This document shows, in pieces, positions 52,031-60,855 of a stretch of DNA of 64,000 bases; the stretch's first letter is position 1; every line of letters starts with the position of its first letter. The notes under the pieces were generated by a model. That model had not been told where the DNA came from. It searched no databases and worked only from the letters and a program-made list of their open reading frames with translations. A program made the translations under genes and the position numbers. Source of the DNA: CAYNWT01 sp964450955 (lineage in GTDB: Bacteria; Planctomycetota; Planctomycetia; Planctomycetales; Planctomycetaceae); the NCBI GenBank assembly GCA_964450955.1, contig CAYVFI010000006.1, positions 1-64,000 of the forward strand, in the 5' to 3' direction.

Positions 52031-54399
52031 TACGCCGCCTCCTTCTTTTTCGCTGCGGCTTTCTTCGCCTTCTCTTCAGCATCCTTCGCGCGACGCATGT
52101 CGTTTGAGCCGCCTCGGCGAGAGTTCTTGAATAGCTTGAAACGTGATGGAACGACCTTGCGAGGCAGGTGGTTGTTGCTGAGATCGCAGTCCGCGGTTTC
52201 CAGCTTTGGATCAAGAGTGATGGTCTTGATTTCTTTGGCGGTTGTGATGAGCTTAGAAACTTCTTCTGAGTTTTGACGCCAGATTTCAGCTGGGATTCGG
52301 ATTTCTTCTTTCGAACCGTCAGTGAATTCCAGTTCCATGAAGATCGGCATGATGAGGCCGCCGACGTTCTTCAGATCGACAACGTAGAAGTTAGTGCGGC
52401 TTTTCAGCAAAGCCTTTTCGCTTTCGTCCAGCGAATCGAAGTACCGCTTGTAGGCATCACGATCGGCCTGCGTGACGTCCAGCGAATCAAACGAGTTGTA
52501 GAAATCCTTGAGGTCCGGGAAGACGTTGGCTCGTTTGACCAGTGACTCGTTTCGCGTCTTCGAATTGGTGACAGGTTCAGCATCGCGAGCTTCGCGTCGG
52601 ATTGTCTTTTCGACGTCAGGATCCTGCGTATCGATCTGATAAAGCTTCAGGCCTTCCAGCGAGATGTCACAGTGATCTGTCGTGTAGAACCAGCCGCGCC
52701 AGAACCAGTCCAGGTCCACGCCCGAAGCGTCTTCCATGGTTCGGAAGAAGTCGGCTGGCATTGGTCGTTTGAACATCCAGCGGCGTGCGTATTCTTTGAA
52801 TGCGAAGTCAAACAGTTCGCGTCCCAGAATGGTTTCTCGCAGAACGTTGAGTGCTGTCGCAGGCTTTGCGTAACCGTTCGGACCGAACTGCAGAATCGAC
52901 TCTGAGTTGGTCATGATTGGAACCTGATTCTGGCTGGCCATGTAGCCAACGATGTCCTGCGGTTCGCCGCGTCGCGACGGATAGCCGTCTTCCCATTCCT
53001 GTTCAGCAAGGTACTGCAGGAATGTGTTGAGGCCTTCGTCCATCCATGTCCATTGGCGTTCGTCTGAGTTGACGATCATTGGGAAGTAGTTGTGTCCGAC
53101 TTCATGAATGATTACAGAAATCAGACCGTACTTGGTTCGCTTCGAGTAGGTCCCATCTTTTTCCGGGCGGGGACCGTTGAAGCAGATCATTGGGTATTCC
53201 ATGCCGCCAATCGGTCCATTGACTGAGATTGCGACAGGGTAGGGATAGTCGAAGGTGTACTTTGAGTAGACTTCCATGGTGTGAACGATGGAGTGCGTTG
53301 AGTACTTGCTCCAAAGCGGCTCGCCTTCGTTAGGGTAAAACGACATGGCCAGAATTTTGTTGCCGTTTTGGTCGTAGCCCATTGCGTCCCAGATGAACTT
53401 ACGAGAACTTGCCCAGGCGAAGTCGCGAACGTTGTCGGCTTTGAAGATCCATGTCTTCTTGCCGGTTGGCTTAGTCTTTTCGTTCTCTTTGGCTTCTTCA
53501 GGAGTCACGATAAACATCGGCTCCTTCGCGTCTTTGGCTTCTTCCATTCGCTTCTGCTGTGCTTCGGTGAGCACTTCTTTTGAGTTCAAAAGAACGCCGG
53601 AAGCTGTGACGATGTGATCGTCCGGTGCGGTGATGCGAACCACGTAGTCGCCGAACTCTAAAGTGAACTCACCGCGGCCGAGAAACTGCTTGTGCTGCCA
53701 GCCTGTCACATCGCTGTAGGCGGCCATGCGTGGGAACCACTGAGCCAGTTCGTACAGATAGTTGTCGTCTTCTTTGAAGTACTCGAATCCGGTTCGTCCG
53801 CGAATGACGCGAGCGTCGTTGATGTTGTAATTCCAATCGATGCTGAACTCGACAGTCTCGCCACTGCGAAGCGGTTGAGGCAGGTCGATGCGCATCATTG
53901 TTTTGACGATGGTGTGTTTGAGTGGGTGCCCGTTGACGCCTTTGCGAACGGATGTGATTTTCACTCCGCCGTCAAACGTGGTTCGAGCCATCATGTTTTT
54001 CAGCTGTCCAAACGACATGCCTTCCATGGCCGGCGCGGTGGCGATTTTGGGGGTGTCGGAGTCCTTGTCGAAGATGTTTGGATCCAGTTGAACCCACAGG
54101 TATCGCAAGGTGTCCGGTGAATTGTTTTTGTACTTGATGGTTTCTGAACCGATGATTCGCTGCTTGTCGTCATCCAGTTCGACATCAATCGAATAGTCCG
54201 CTTGTTGTTGCCAGTACTTGTGGCCGGGGGCACCGGAGGCAGTGCGGTAGCTGTTGGCGGTTGGCAGGACTTCTTCCAGCTGACGGAAGGTATCCAGCTG
54301 GTCGTATTTACTGTTTTTCTTGGCCAGTTGAGCCATGCAAATGTTTGCACAAAGGCAGACAGCCAGTGCAGACAGAGAAACGGAGCGGAGTTGGTTCAT
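52030..54399 (-). CDS. M1-family aminopeptidase-like metallopeptidase
   Basis: A 789-residue exported gluzincin. N-terminal saddle domain with YSIDVELDDDKQRIIGSETI. Catalytic site VIIHEVGHNYFPMIVNSDER followed by the second-glutamate helix WTWMDEGLNTFLQYLAE. GPIGGMEYPMI is the M1 exopeptidase-like motif. The C-terminus ends in a Lys/Ala-rich helix (EEKAKKAAAKKKEAA). A signal peptide (SVSLSALAVCLCANICMAQ) places it in the envelope. Likely removes N-terminal residues from peptides. Confidence 0.92.
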   Translation of the reverse strand: MNQLRSVSLSALAVCLCANICMAQLAKKNSKYDQLDTFRQLEEVLPTANSYRTASGAPGHKYWQQQADYSIDVELDDDKQRIIGSETIKYKNNSPDTLRYLWVQLDPNIFDKDSDTPKIATAPAMEGMSFGQLKNMMARTTFDGGVKITSVRKGVNGHPLKHTIVKTMMRIDLPQPLRSGETVEFSIDWNYNINDARVIRGRTGFEYFKEDDNYLYELAQWFPRMAAYSDVTGWQHKQFLGRGEFTLEFGDYVVRITAPDDHIVTASGVLLNSKEVLTEAQQKRMEEAKDAKEPMFIVTPEEAKENEKTKPTGKKTWIFKADNVRDFAWASSRKFIWDAMGYDQNGNKILAMSFYPNEGEPLWSKYSTHSIVHTMEVYSKYTFDYPYPVAISVNGPIGGMEYPMICFNGPRPEKDGTYSKRTKYGLISVIIHEVGHNYFPMIVNSDERQWTWMDEGLNTFLQYLAEQEWEDGYPSRRGEPQDIVGYMASQNQVPIMTNSESILQFGPNGYAKPATALNVLRETILGRELFDFAFKEYARRWMFKRPMPADFFRTMEDASGVDLDWFWRGWFYTTDHCDISLEGLKLYQIDTQDPDVEKTIRREARDAEPVTNSKTRNESLVKRANVFPDLKDFYNSFDSLDVTQADRDAYKRYFDSLDESEKALLKSRTNFYVVDLKNVGGLIMPIFMELEFTDGSKEEIRIPAEIWRQNSEEVSKLITTAKEIKTITLDPKLETADCDLSNNHLPRKVVPSRFKLFKNSRRGGSNDMRRAKDAEEKAKKAAAKKKEAA

Positions 54400-54451
54400 T
54401 GATGGGACTCAGCAATGGTAGGAACCGCCCGGCACCGGCGCGGTGGGGCGT

Positions 54452-54471
54452 TAATTGGTTTGAACCAATTA
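54452..54471. promoter_or_regulatory. 20-bp perfect inverted repeat in divergent region
   Basis: TAATTGGTTTGAACCAATTA has perfect 9-bp arms around TG. It lies 53 bases upstream of the M1 peptidase start and about 170 upstream of the ABC gene. Position and symmetry suit a dimeric repressor site. No cognate regulator is adjacent. Confidence 0.5.
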
Positions 54472-54639
54472 GAAACGTGGTTGAAACGACTCGCAACGGC
54501 CTGAAGTGGGAAAAGAAGCGGTGCTACCAGGGAAACCGTCGAGGGATACGAATACAATGGAAGAAAGGTGGTCGATCTCACGTCTGCGAGGTTCCCCGTC
54601 CGAAATTGATGCAAAACGGCAACATTGGAGCTCGCCCAC

Positions 54640-55380
54640 GTGGCACTGATTGAACTGAAGAAAATTCGCAAGACCTACGATCTTGGTGAGATTGAAGTCC
54701 ACGCGCTGCGAGATGCCACGGTGAACATCGATCGTGGTGAGTACGTGACGCTTATCGGGCCATCGGGGTCGGGGAAGTCGACGCTCATGAACACGCTGGG
54801 CTGTCTGGACCGGCCCACATCGGGCAGCTATCTGCTGGACGGAACCGAAATTGTGGACCTCGATCGCAATGCTCGGGCGAGGATTCGCAACGCGAAGATT
54901 GGTTTTGTGTTCCAAAGCTTCAATCTGCTCTCGCGTACTTCGGCCGTTGAAAATGTCGAACTGCCGTTGCTGTATACCCCGGGCACGAACGCCAGGAAGC
55001 GAAAAAAGAAGGCGGCCGAACTGTTGGACCTTGTCGGCCTGGGCGATCGGCTAGATCACCATCCGGCTCAATTATCCGGCGGCCAGCAGCAACGCGTCGC
55101 CATCGCGCGGGCGTTGGTGAATGATCCGGCGATCCTGATGGCGGACGAACCGACGGGGAACCTGGACTCTAAGACCAGCCGCGAAGTCATCACGTTATTC
55201 AGGCGGCTTAACAAAGAGAAAAACATCACCGTGATTCTGGTGACGCACGATCCCAACGTGGCCCGGAACGCTCGGCGACTTTTGCTGCTTCGCGATGGCC
55301 TGATTGAGATGGACACGACCGACTTTGACAAGGCCCTACAATCGTTACATTCGTACGAGGAAGCAGAACCAGAGGAATAG
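54640..55380 (+). CDS. ABC transporter ATP-binding protein, MacB/LolD type
   Basis: A 246-residue ATPase. Walker A is GPSGSGKST, Q-loop VFQSFNLLSR, signature LSGGQQQRVAIARAL, Walker B ILMADEPTGNLD, and H-loop VTHDP. The sequence is of the MacB/LolD/FtsE export class. GTG 54640 follows GGAG by nine bases; a TTG five codons earlier is possible. No permease gene is adjacent; a TolC-family gene starts 61 bases downstream. Confidence 0.93.
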   Translation: MALIELKKIRKTYDLGEIEVHALRDATVNIDRGEYVTLIGPSGSGKSTLMNTLGCLDRPTSGSYLLDGTEIVDLDRNARARIRNAKIGFVFQSFNLLSRTSAVENVELPLLYTPGTNARKRKKKAAELLDLVGLGDRLDHHPAQLSGGQQQRVAIARALVNDPAILMADEPTGNLDSKTSREVITLFRRLNKEKNITVILVTHDPNVARNARRLLLLRDGLIEMDTTDFDKALQSLHSYEEAEPEE

Positions 55381-55441
55381 TTGCAACACCGGTAGGTGAT
55401 TCAGACAACATCACCGGTGCGATGTGTCGAATAGTCACGAC

Positions 55442-57442
55442 ATGTCTCTGCGTGTTATTCCATACTTCGCCGTTCTCGGCTTGTTTCTGCCGCTGAGTGC
55501 GGCCGCCCAGTCGTATGACGAGGTGCTGCCGTTTAACAAGCCGGAAGAGTACACGATTCGTTCCCGCAGTCCCGAAGACCTGCGGAATCTGCCGGCTCCG
55601 ATTCCGACCGCTCCACCAACGGTTTCGATACCGCACCCGGATGCAACTGAGTTCCAGCTGACGCTGGACGATGCGATTCGGACGGCTTTGCAGAACTCAG
55701 AGGTCATTCGTGTTCTCACTGGTACCACTGCGGTTTCGACGGGCCAGACCATTTACGATCCGGCCATCGCACACACGGCCATCGACGGTGCCATCGCGCA
55801 GTTTGATCCGGTGTTGTCTGCGAACAACAGTTATGTCCGGAGTAGCGCTGCCAGTCCGACTCCTGGTGGCGTTGGTTTTGATCGCTTGACTCAGAATACG
55901 AACCAGTTTGATGTGGGCGTTCAGCAGCAAAATCTGACTGGTGGAACGGGTTCGCTGACATTCAATGACACGTGGTCTCGAACCGGTCAACGCGGCATAC
56001 TCAATCCGCAGAACCAACCGGGAGTGACGGCTAGTTACACGCAGCCGTTCTTGAGCGGGGCTGGCGTGTGTGCCAATCGGGTGCCGATCGTGCTGGCTCG
56101 CATTCAAACTGAGCAGTCTTACTTTCGGTTCAAAGATTCGTACCAAAGCCTCGTGCAAAGTGTGATCAGCGGGTACTGGAACCTTGTGTTTGCCCGGACC
56201 GATTTGTGGGCTCGCGAACGCCAGGTCGAACAGGCGCTGTTTTTGTTTGAACGCGCTGAGGCTCGCAAGCGAGCAGGTTTCGCTGACGCAGGGCAAATCG
56301 CGCAGCGAAAGGTTGCGTTGGCGAATTTCCGAGTCAGCCTGATTACCGCCAGGGCATCGTTGCTGGACGCAGAAGCGGCGATGAAGAACGTGCTTGGGTT
56401 CCCACCAAACGACGGCGTTCGACTGATTCCGGTGACAGCTCCAACGCGAGAGGAAATTGAATTTAACTGGGCAGAACTGGTCAACACCGCCACGACGTAT
56501 CGTCCAGACCTCATAGAACTCAAGCTGGTGCTGGACGCAGACCATCAGCAAATCATCCTGGCCAGGAATCAGGCTCAGGCAACGTTGAATGCCGGAGCCG
56601 CGTACACCTGGAACGGCCTGACCGGTCAATTCCCAGCCGGGCCGACTCGAAGCACTGGTTTAAGAAACGGCAACTACAGTTTGACCGTGAACTTTTCGGT
56701 GCCACTTGGTCTACGAGCATCGCGGGCCAACCTGCGGAACAACGAACTTATTTTGATGCGTGACAAAGCGAACCTGCAGCAGGGCCAACACGCGGCAACT
56801 CACGAAATCGCGCAGTCGCTTCGGTCGTTGGCATCGACGTATCAGCAGTATGAAGCGTTTATCAAACTGCGAGAAGCGTCGCTGGAGAACCTGCAACAAT
56901 TGGAAAAGACCAGCACTGTGGGTTTGGCCGAGTTTCAGGTTGTACTGCAGGGTATTTCGGACTGGGGCAACGCCGTGAGTTCAGAAGCACGAGCGCTGAC
57001 GACGTACAATTCTCAGTTGGCGCAGTTGGAACAGCAAACGGGAACGATTCTGGAGGTTCACGGGATTCGGTTTTACGAAGAACTTTATGGATCGCTGGGG
57101 CCGTTGGGTAAGCATGGCGAGTGTTGCAACTACCCGAAAGATCTGCGGCCGCGTGAGAATGAACGGCTGTACGAGTATGGCGATCAGCCTGCGGAAGAGT
57201 CGTTCAACCTTGACGAGTATCCACGCCGAGGTAGTTCGAAAAAGCGGCCACAAGACGACGATGATGACTGGCGTCTGGAGGACCCGGAATCTGACGACGG
57301 CTACGAAGCGGACGAGTTTGAGTCAGCCGATGATGACGAAGCGCGGTTCGAGGTTGATAGAACGCCGCGCGCGTCACGAATTCGTGCTCCCTCAATACCG
57401 CAGCCCATCGATGCGCGGTGGAAGAACGTAAACCGCAGGTAG
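55442..57442 (+). CDS. TolC-family outer membrane protein
   Basis: A 666-residue outer membrane efflux-type protein. Signal peptide (RVIPYFAVLGLFLPLSAAAQ), then the duplicated helical-hairpin domain: LTLDDAIRTALQNS and later the RANLRNNELILMRDKANLQQ helices. The last ~110 residues are an unusual acidic tail (DDDDDW, ESDDGYEADEFESADDDEARFE) after the barrel region, absent in typical TolC. It likely forms the exit duct for an ABC or RND exporter, maybe with the upstream ATPase. Confidence 0.88.
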   Translation: MSLRVIPYFAVLGLFLPLSAAAQSYDEVLPFNKPEEYTIRSRSPEDLRNLPAPIPTAPPTVSIPHPDATEFQLTLDDAIRTALQNSEVIRVLTGTTAVSTGQTIYDPAIAHTAIDGAIAQFDPVLSANNSYVRSSAASPTPGGVGFDRLTQNTNQFDVGVQQQNLTGGTGSLTFNDTWSRTGQRGILNPQNQPGVTASYTQPFLSGAGVCANRVPIVLARIQTEQSYFRFKDSYQSLVQSVISGYWNLVFARTDLWARERQVEQALFLFERAEARKRAGFADAGQIAQRKVALANFRVSLITARASLLDAEAAMKNVLGFPPNDGVRLIPVTAPTREEIEFNWAELVNTATTYRPDLIELKLVLDADHQQIILARNQAQATLNAGAAYTWNGLTGQFPAGPTRSTGLRNGNYSLTVNFSVPLGLRASRANLRNNELILMRDKANLQQGQHAATHEIAQSLRSLASTYQQYEAFIKLREASLENLQQLEKTSTVGLAEFQVVLQGISDWGNAVSSEARALTTYNSQLAQLEQQTGTILEVHGIRFYEELYGSLGPLGKHGECCNYPKDLRPRENERLYEYGDQPAEESFNLDEYPRRGSSKKRPQDDDDDWRLEDPESDDGYEADEFESADDDEARFEVDRTPRASRIRAPSIPQPIDARWKNVNRR

Positions 57443-57570
57443 CGGCGGTGTGGAAAGTCTTGCCGTTTGATTCCCTGTGGCGATCCCTTGTGGCGATTTT
57501 CGAGTGCCGGTCGAATCGTACACAAGCCATTGAACCCGGACGTGAAGGCAGAGGCCCACGGGTTGGGGCT

Positions 57571-59046
57571 CTATTTCAATCGTCGAACCGTTACGTTTAC
57601 TTCGCCTTTGTTGTTGGCCAGCGAGTTCATTGCGTCGTTGATCCGCAGGAACAGTGTTCCGTTGCGATTCGTGATGGTCGTCCCGGTTCCCACTTTGAAA
57701 CTGTTGGCAAAGGTCGGTGCGTTCGAGTCGTAGCAGGTTCCCAGCAGGCAACCGAGTCGTTGATTTCTGATGTAATTGATGCTGACTCCGTTGGGTTCAC
57801 TGATCCACGGTTGCACCTGATCGCTGACCTGGAACCGGCCGCTGGCTTTAATTTCATAGCTTCCCCGGCCCAGCAGGATGCCTGTTGATTGCCAACCGCG
57901 ATCAGCGGCGACCGTCAGTTGTTTGGACTCACCATGACCAATTGCCACGCCTGGCGTTGGCTGGATTGCCGCTCGGGGGATGTCGTAGCCGGGGGTCAGC
58001 TTATCCAGAAATTCACTCCACCGCGCCTCCAGCATGTTGTTGCTGCCGATGGCTGTCGTGAGTTTTGTTTGGAAGCTGGTTCGCGTGAGGTGTGTTCCAA
58101 TCTGTCGGAAGGTGATGTCGGGCTGGTGGATGAGGAACCGGCACAATGCCCATGACCACGGGTAGATCGCTTGTTCTGTGGGCCGGAGACTCATGACCTC
58201 GGTCATGGCCTTCCCGCTTTTTTGTCTGACGGCGCGGTTGAGGAAGCTAATGCGACCGAAGCCTTTGTAGTCTTCCAGGTTTTCCGGCATGACGCCAAAG
58301 GAAGCAGTATCGTCGGTTAGGCGGTGTGTTCCGAAGTATTCTGCCATGCCTTCCATATACCAGGCTGGCGGCGCGTCAACGGTGCCGGTGGTGCAGGCCA
58401 TGAAGCAGTGGGTGAATTCGTGGAACACCAAATGCCGGCTGTAGTATTCTTCCTTCTGGCCATTCACCCAAAACTCGTAACCCAGGTGGCGACCGTTTTC
58501 GAACGCAGGAACGCGGTCGGTTAGCAGGCCGAGTTTGCGGAACAGATTTGGATCGGCCATTAGGTAGCCGGTCGTCTGGAAGTCGGTTCGTTCCTTGTTG
58601 GCTGGTAGTTGGCCGAAGAATTTTGTGAGTTGCTCGAACAGAATGTCCGCCATTGGTGGCAGCGCTTCAGCGATCTGCGGGTCGAAATCGGTGTAGAGAA
58701 TCAGTCGTTTGGATTCGTACCGTTTGATGCCGGAGGTCTTGAAGCGTTCCGGGTTCTGGACGACTCGATCGTCAGAACGGCGTTGCACAACGTTTGGCTG
58801 CAAGGCTTGTTGTGAACCTGTTGCTGACTGTGAAGGTGGCTGCGTTCGGGCCGGTGTCGTGGCCGGGGCGGAGTTGGCAGGCTTGGTCAGCGGGTTGGGG
58901 ATCGGTGCGGCTGCTGGTTGAGCTTTCGGTGGTGAACCGGCCTGCGACTTGTTCTTCTCGCCTCCACAACCGACCATCATGCAGCACAAAACTGCGGCGG
59001 TTAGTTGCGGAACGCGTTGTGCGATGAATTGCATCAGCCACTCCAT
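57571..59046 (-). CDS. DUF1570-like lipoprotein
   Basis: A 491-residue lipoprotein (MVGC lipobox, Cys27) with a Pro/Ala/Thr-rich linker after the anchor. The metallopeptidase-like site is VFHEFTHCFMACTTG, followed by PAWYMEGMAEYFGTH. The C-terminal ~120 residues resemble a beta-sandwich (ASGRFQVSDQVQPWISEPNG). It is a paralogue in layout of the 48255 protein. ATG 59046 is preferred; it leaves 20 bases to the divergent isomerase gene. Confidence 0.85.
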   Translation of the reverse strand: MEWLMQFIAQRVPQLTAAVLCCMMVGCGGEKNKSQAGSPPKAQPAAAPIPNPLTKPANSAPATTPARTQPPSQSATGSQQALQPNVVQRRSDDRVVQNPERFKTSGIKRYESKRLILYTDFDPQIAEALPPMADILFEQLTKFFGQLPANKERTDFQTTGYLMADPNLFRKLGLLTDRVPAFENGRHLGYEFWVNGQKEEYYSRHLVFHEFTHCFMACTTGTVDAPPAWYMEGMAEYFGTHRLTDDTASFGVMPENLEDYKGFGRISFLNRAVRQKSGKAMTEVMSLRPTEQAIYPWSWALCRFLIHQPDITFRQIGTHLTRTSFQTKLTTAIGSNNMLEARWSEFLDKLTPGYDIPRAAIQPTPGVAIGHGESKQLTVAADRGWQSTGILLGRGSYEIKASGRFQVSDQVQPWISEPNGVSINYIRNQRLGCLLGTCYDSNAPTFANSFKVGTGTTITNRNGTLFLRINDAMNSLANNKGEVNVTVRRLK

Positions 59047-59066
59047 CCTGGATTCAGAACCAGACA

Positions 59067-59885
59067 ATGTCCGATTTTATTTACTGTCTCAACTCCAGCA
59101 CAATCAGACCCGCGCCGTTGTCTGAAAAGATTCGGATTGCGAACGCCGTTGGCTACAAGGCCATCGAACTGTGGCACGACGATATCGACCTGTATCTGCT
59201 ACAGGGAGGCACGCTGGAAGATTTGCGGAAAGAGCTCGACGACGCCGGGTTACAGGTTCCCACAACAATTTTCCTGAAGGGTTGGTTCGATACAAGCGGT
59301 GAAGAACGCACCAAGGCCCTGGACGAGTGTAAACGGCGGATGGAACAGGCCGGTGCTGTGGGGGCCGTGCACTGCATTGGCGGTCCACCACACGATCCGA
59401 ATCTGGACTACGAACAGGGGGCCAGGAACTACGCCGAACTGCTGGATATTGGCATCAGGCAGTTTGGTGTTCGGCCCGTCATGGAATACCTGGGATTCGC
59501 GCAGGATCTGAAAACGATCGAAGCCGCTTTGCGGATCATTGAACTGTCCGGGCACGCTGACGCGACGACCGTTGTTGATCCGTTTCACTGCTACGTCGGT
59601 GGTGGGCCGATTGAATCCATCAGCAAGTTGGTTCCGTCACAGATTGCGATTTCACACTTCAACGACGCGCCGGCCGAACCGGAACCATCGACTCAGCGCG
59701 ATCCCGATCGGGTGATGCCGGGGGATGGTGTGATTGACTTGAAGCTGTTTTGCGATCAGCTGCGTGCCATTGGCTACGACAAATGTCTGTCGCTGGAGAT
59801 CTTCAATCGCGATTACTGGGAACAGGACCCCGAAGAGGTTGCTCGGGTCGGATTGGAAAAGATGCGTGCGGCTGCCGAGGCTTGA
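59067..59885 (+). CDS. sugar-phosphate isomerase/epimerase family (TIM barrel)
   Basis: A 272-residue AP-endonuclease-2/xylose isomerase-like TIM barrel. IANAVGYKAIELWHDD, VHCIGGPPHD, VMEYLGF (metal Glu), VVDPFHCYVGG (Asp, His), ISHFNDAP and the final LSLEIFNRDYW (Glu) give the metal-ligand pattern of the IolE/IolI-like family. Probably an inosose dehydratase-like or sugar isomerase enzyme. No cofactor domain. Confidence 0.88.
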   Translation: MSDFIYCLNSSTIRPAPLSEKIRIANAVGYKAIELWHDDIDLYLLQGGTLEDLRKELDDAGLQVPTTIFLKGWFDTSGEERTKALDECKRRMEQAGAVGAVHCIGGPPHDPNLDYEQGARNYAELLDIGIRQFGVRPVMEYLGFAQDLKTIEAALRIIELSGHADATTVVDPFHCYVGGGPIESISKLVPSQIAISHFNDAPAEPEPSTQRDPDRVMPGDGVIDLKLFCDQLRAIGYDKCLSLEIFNRDYWEQDPEEVARVGLEKMRAAAEA

Positions 59886-59918
59886 CGGGAAGCAGGTTGG
59901 TTCGTGCAGCAATGAAAA

Positions 59919-59962
59919 ACGGCTGGTGAAGCTTGAACCTCACCAGCCGTGTTTCTTTTTTC
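59919..59962. terminator. bidirectional rho-independent terminator
   Basis: ACGGCTGGTGA (59919-59929) pairs with TCACCAGCCGT (59940-59950), followed by a T-rich tract on the plus strand and an A run before it. It can end both the isomerase gene and the convergent ndk. Confidence 0.92.
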
Positions 59963-59984
59963 TGAACCAGTCAGTCTGGCCGAT

Positions 59985-60452
59985 CTACTTTTCGTCGTCG
60001 GCGCAGGTCCAGCAGCCGAGCGATGAGTCGTAGCTCACGAGTTCTTCAGGCTTGAAGTACACGTTGATTTCTTTTTCAGCGGCTTCTGGTCCGTCGCTGC
60101 CGTGCATGAGGTTCATTTGGCGGCTGGCGCCGAAGTCGCCGCGGATGGTTCCCGGAGCCGCTTCGCGACCATTGGTTGGGCCCATTAGAGTTCGCATGAC
60201 GGCAATGGCTTCCGGGCCTTCAACACAGATTGCAACAACTGGTGCAGACGTGATGAATTCTTCCAGCATTGGGTAGAACGGTTTCTCGACGTGTTCTGCG
60301 TAGTGCTGAGCAGACAGTTCTGGAGTGACCTGCAACATTTTCAGGCCAACAATCTGCAATCCCTTGTCTTCGATTCGAGCAATCAGTCGACCGACAAGTT
60401 TACGTTGGACGCCGTCAGGTTTGACGAGAATGAGTGAGCGTTCTGTAGCCAT
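59985..60452 (-). CDS. ndk: nucleoside diphosphate kinase
   Basis: A 155-residue kinase that equilibrates NTP pools. RSLILVKPDGVQRKLVG is the diagnostic opening, and the phospho-histidine lies in NLMHGSDGPEAA. The last residues (SSLGCWTCADDEK) extend the usual C-terminus and include a CxxC that could bind metal or form a disulfide. Confidence 0.96.
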   Translation of the reverse strand: MATERSLILVKPDGVQRKLVGRLIARIEDKGLQIVGLKMLQVTPELSAQHYAEHVEKPFYPMLEEFITSAPVVAICVEGPEAIAVMRTLMGPTNGREAAPGTIRGDFGASRQMNLMHGSDGPEAAEKEINVYFKPEELVSYDSSLGCWTCADDEK

Positions 60453-60855
60453 CGTTGAATCGTTCTTTCAGTCAGAAGTGTCTTTGACAGGATTGGCAGG
60501 ATGAGCGATTCGCTGAGCGGGAATGGTCGGCGGGTTCAGTCCGCTGATCGTGCGAATCCTGTCTGGTGTTGAAGTTAAATCAGGGCAGGGCATTGGTAAC
60601 GATTCCCCGCCAAAAGTGACTTGGCGACTTGTATTCTGGTCGCGGGGCAGACTCAACCCCAACCCCCCGCGTTGGTTCTGGTTCTCTCGAATACGGCATC
60701 CGGGTGGCAGGTCGATGGCGACTGGACGGCAGGTGGATGGTTGGTCCGGGTGCGTTCCGAACCGCATTGCTGAGAGCCTGGTGTTGTGACGGATTGGCAG
60801 ATCGTCATAATAAGTCCGTGGCCACCATCTACGACGCAACCACATAAGGAAACAC
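60453..60855. other. non-coding gap upstream of glgC with degenerate repeat
   Basis: GACAGGATT (60486-60494) and AATCCTGTC (60555-60563) are inverted arms; GACAGGATTGGCAGGATGAG resembles a widespread bacterial intergenic repeat. A long minus-strand frame here is only the antisense of glgC and this gap. No gene is supported. Confidence 0.5.
60784..60811 (+). promoter_or_regulatory. candidate glgC promoter
   Basis: TTGTGA (60784-60789), 16-base spacer, CATAAT (60806-60811), a sigma-70-like pair 45 bases upstream of the glgC start. Two mismatches in the -35 and one in the -10. Confidence 0.4.
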
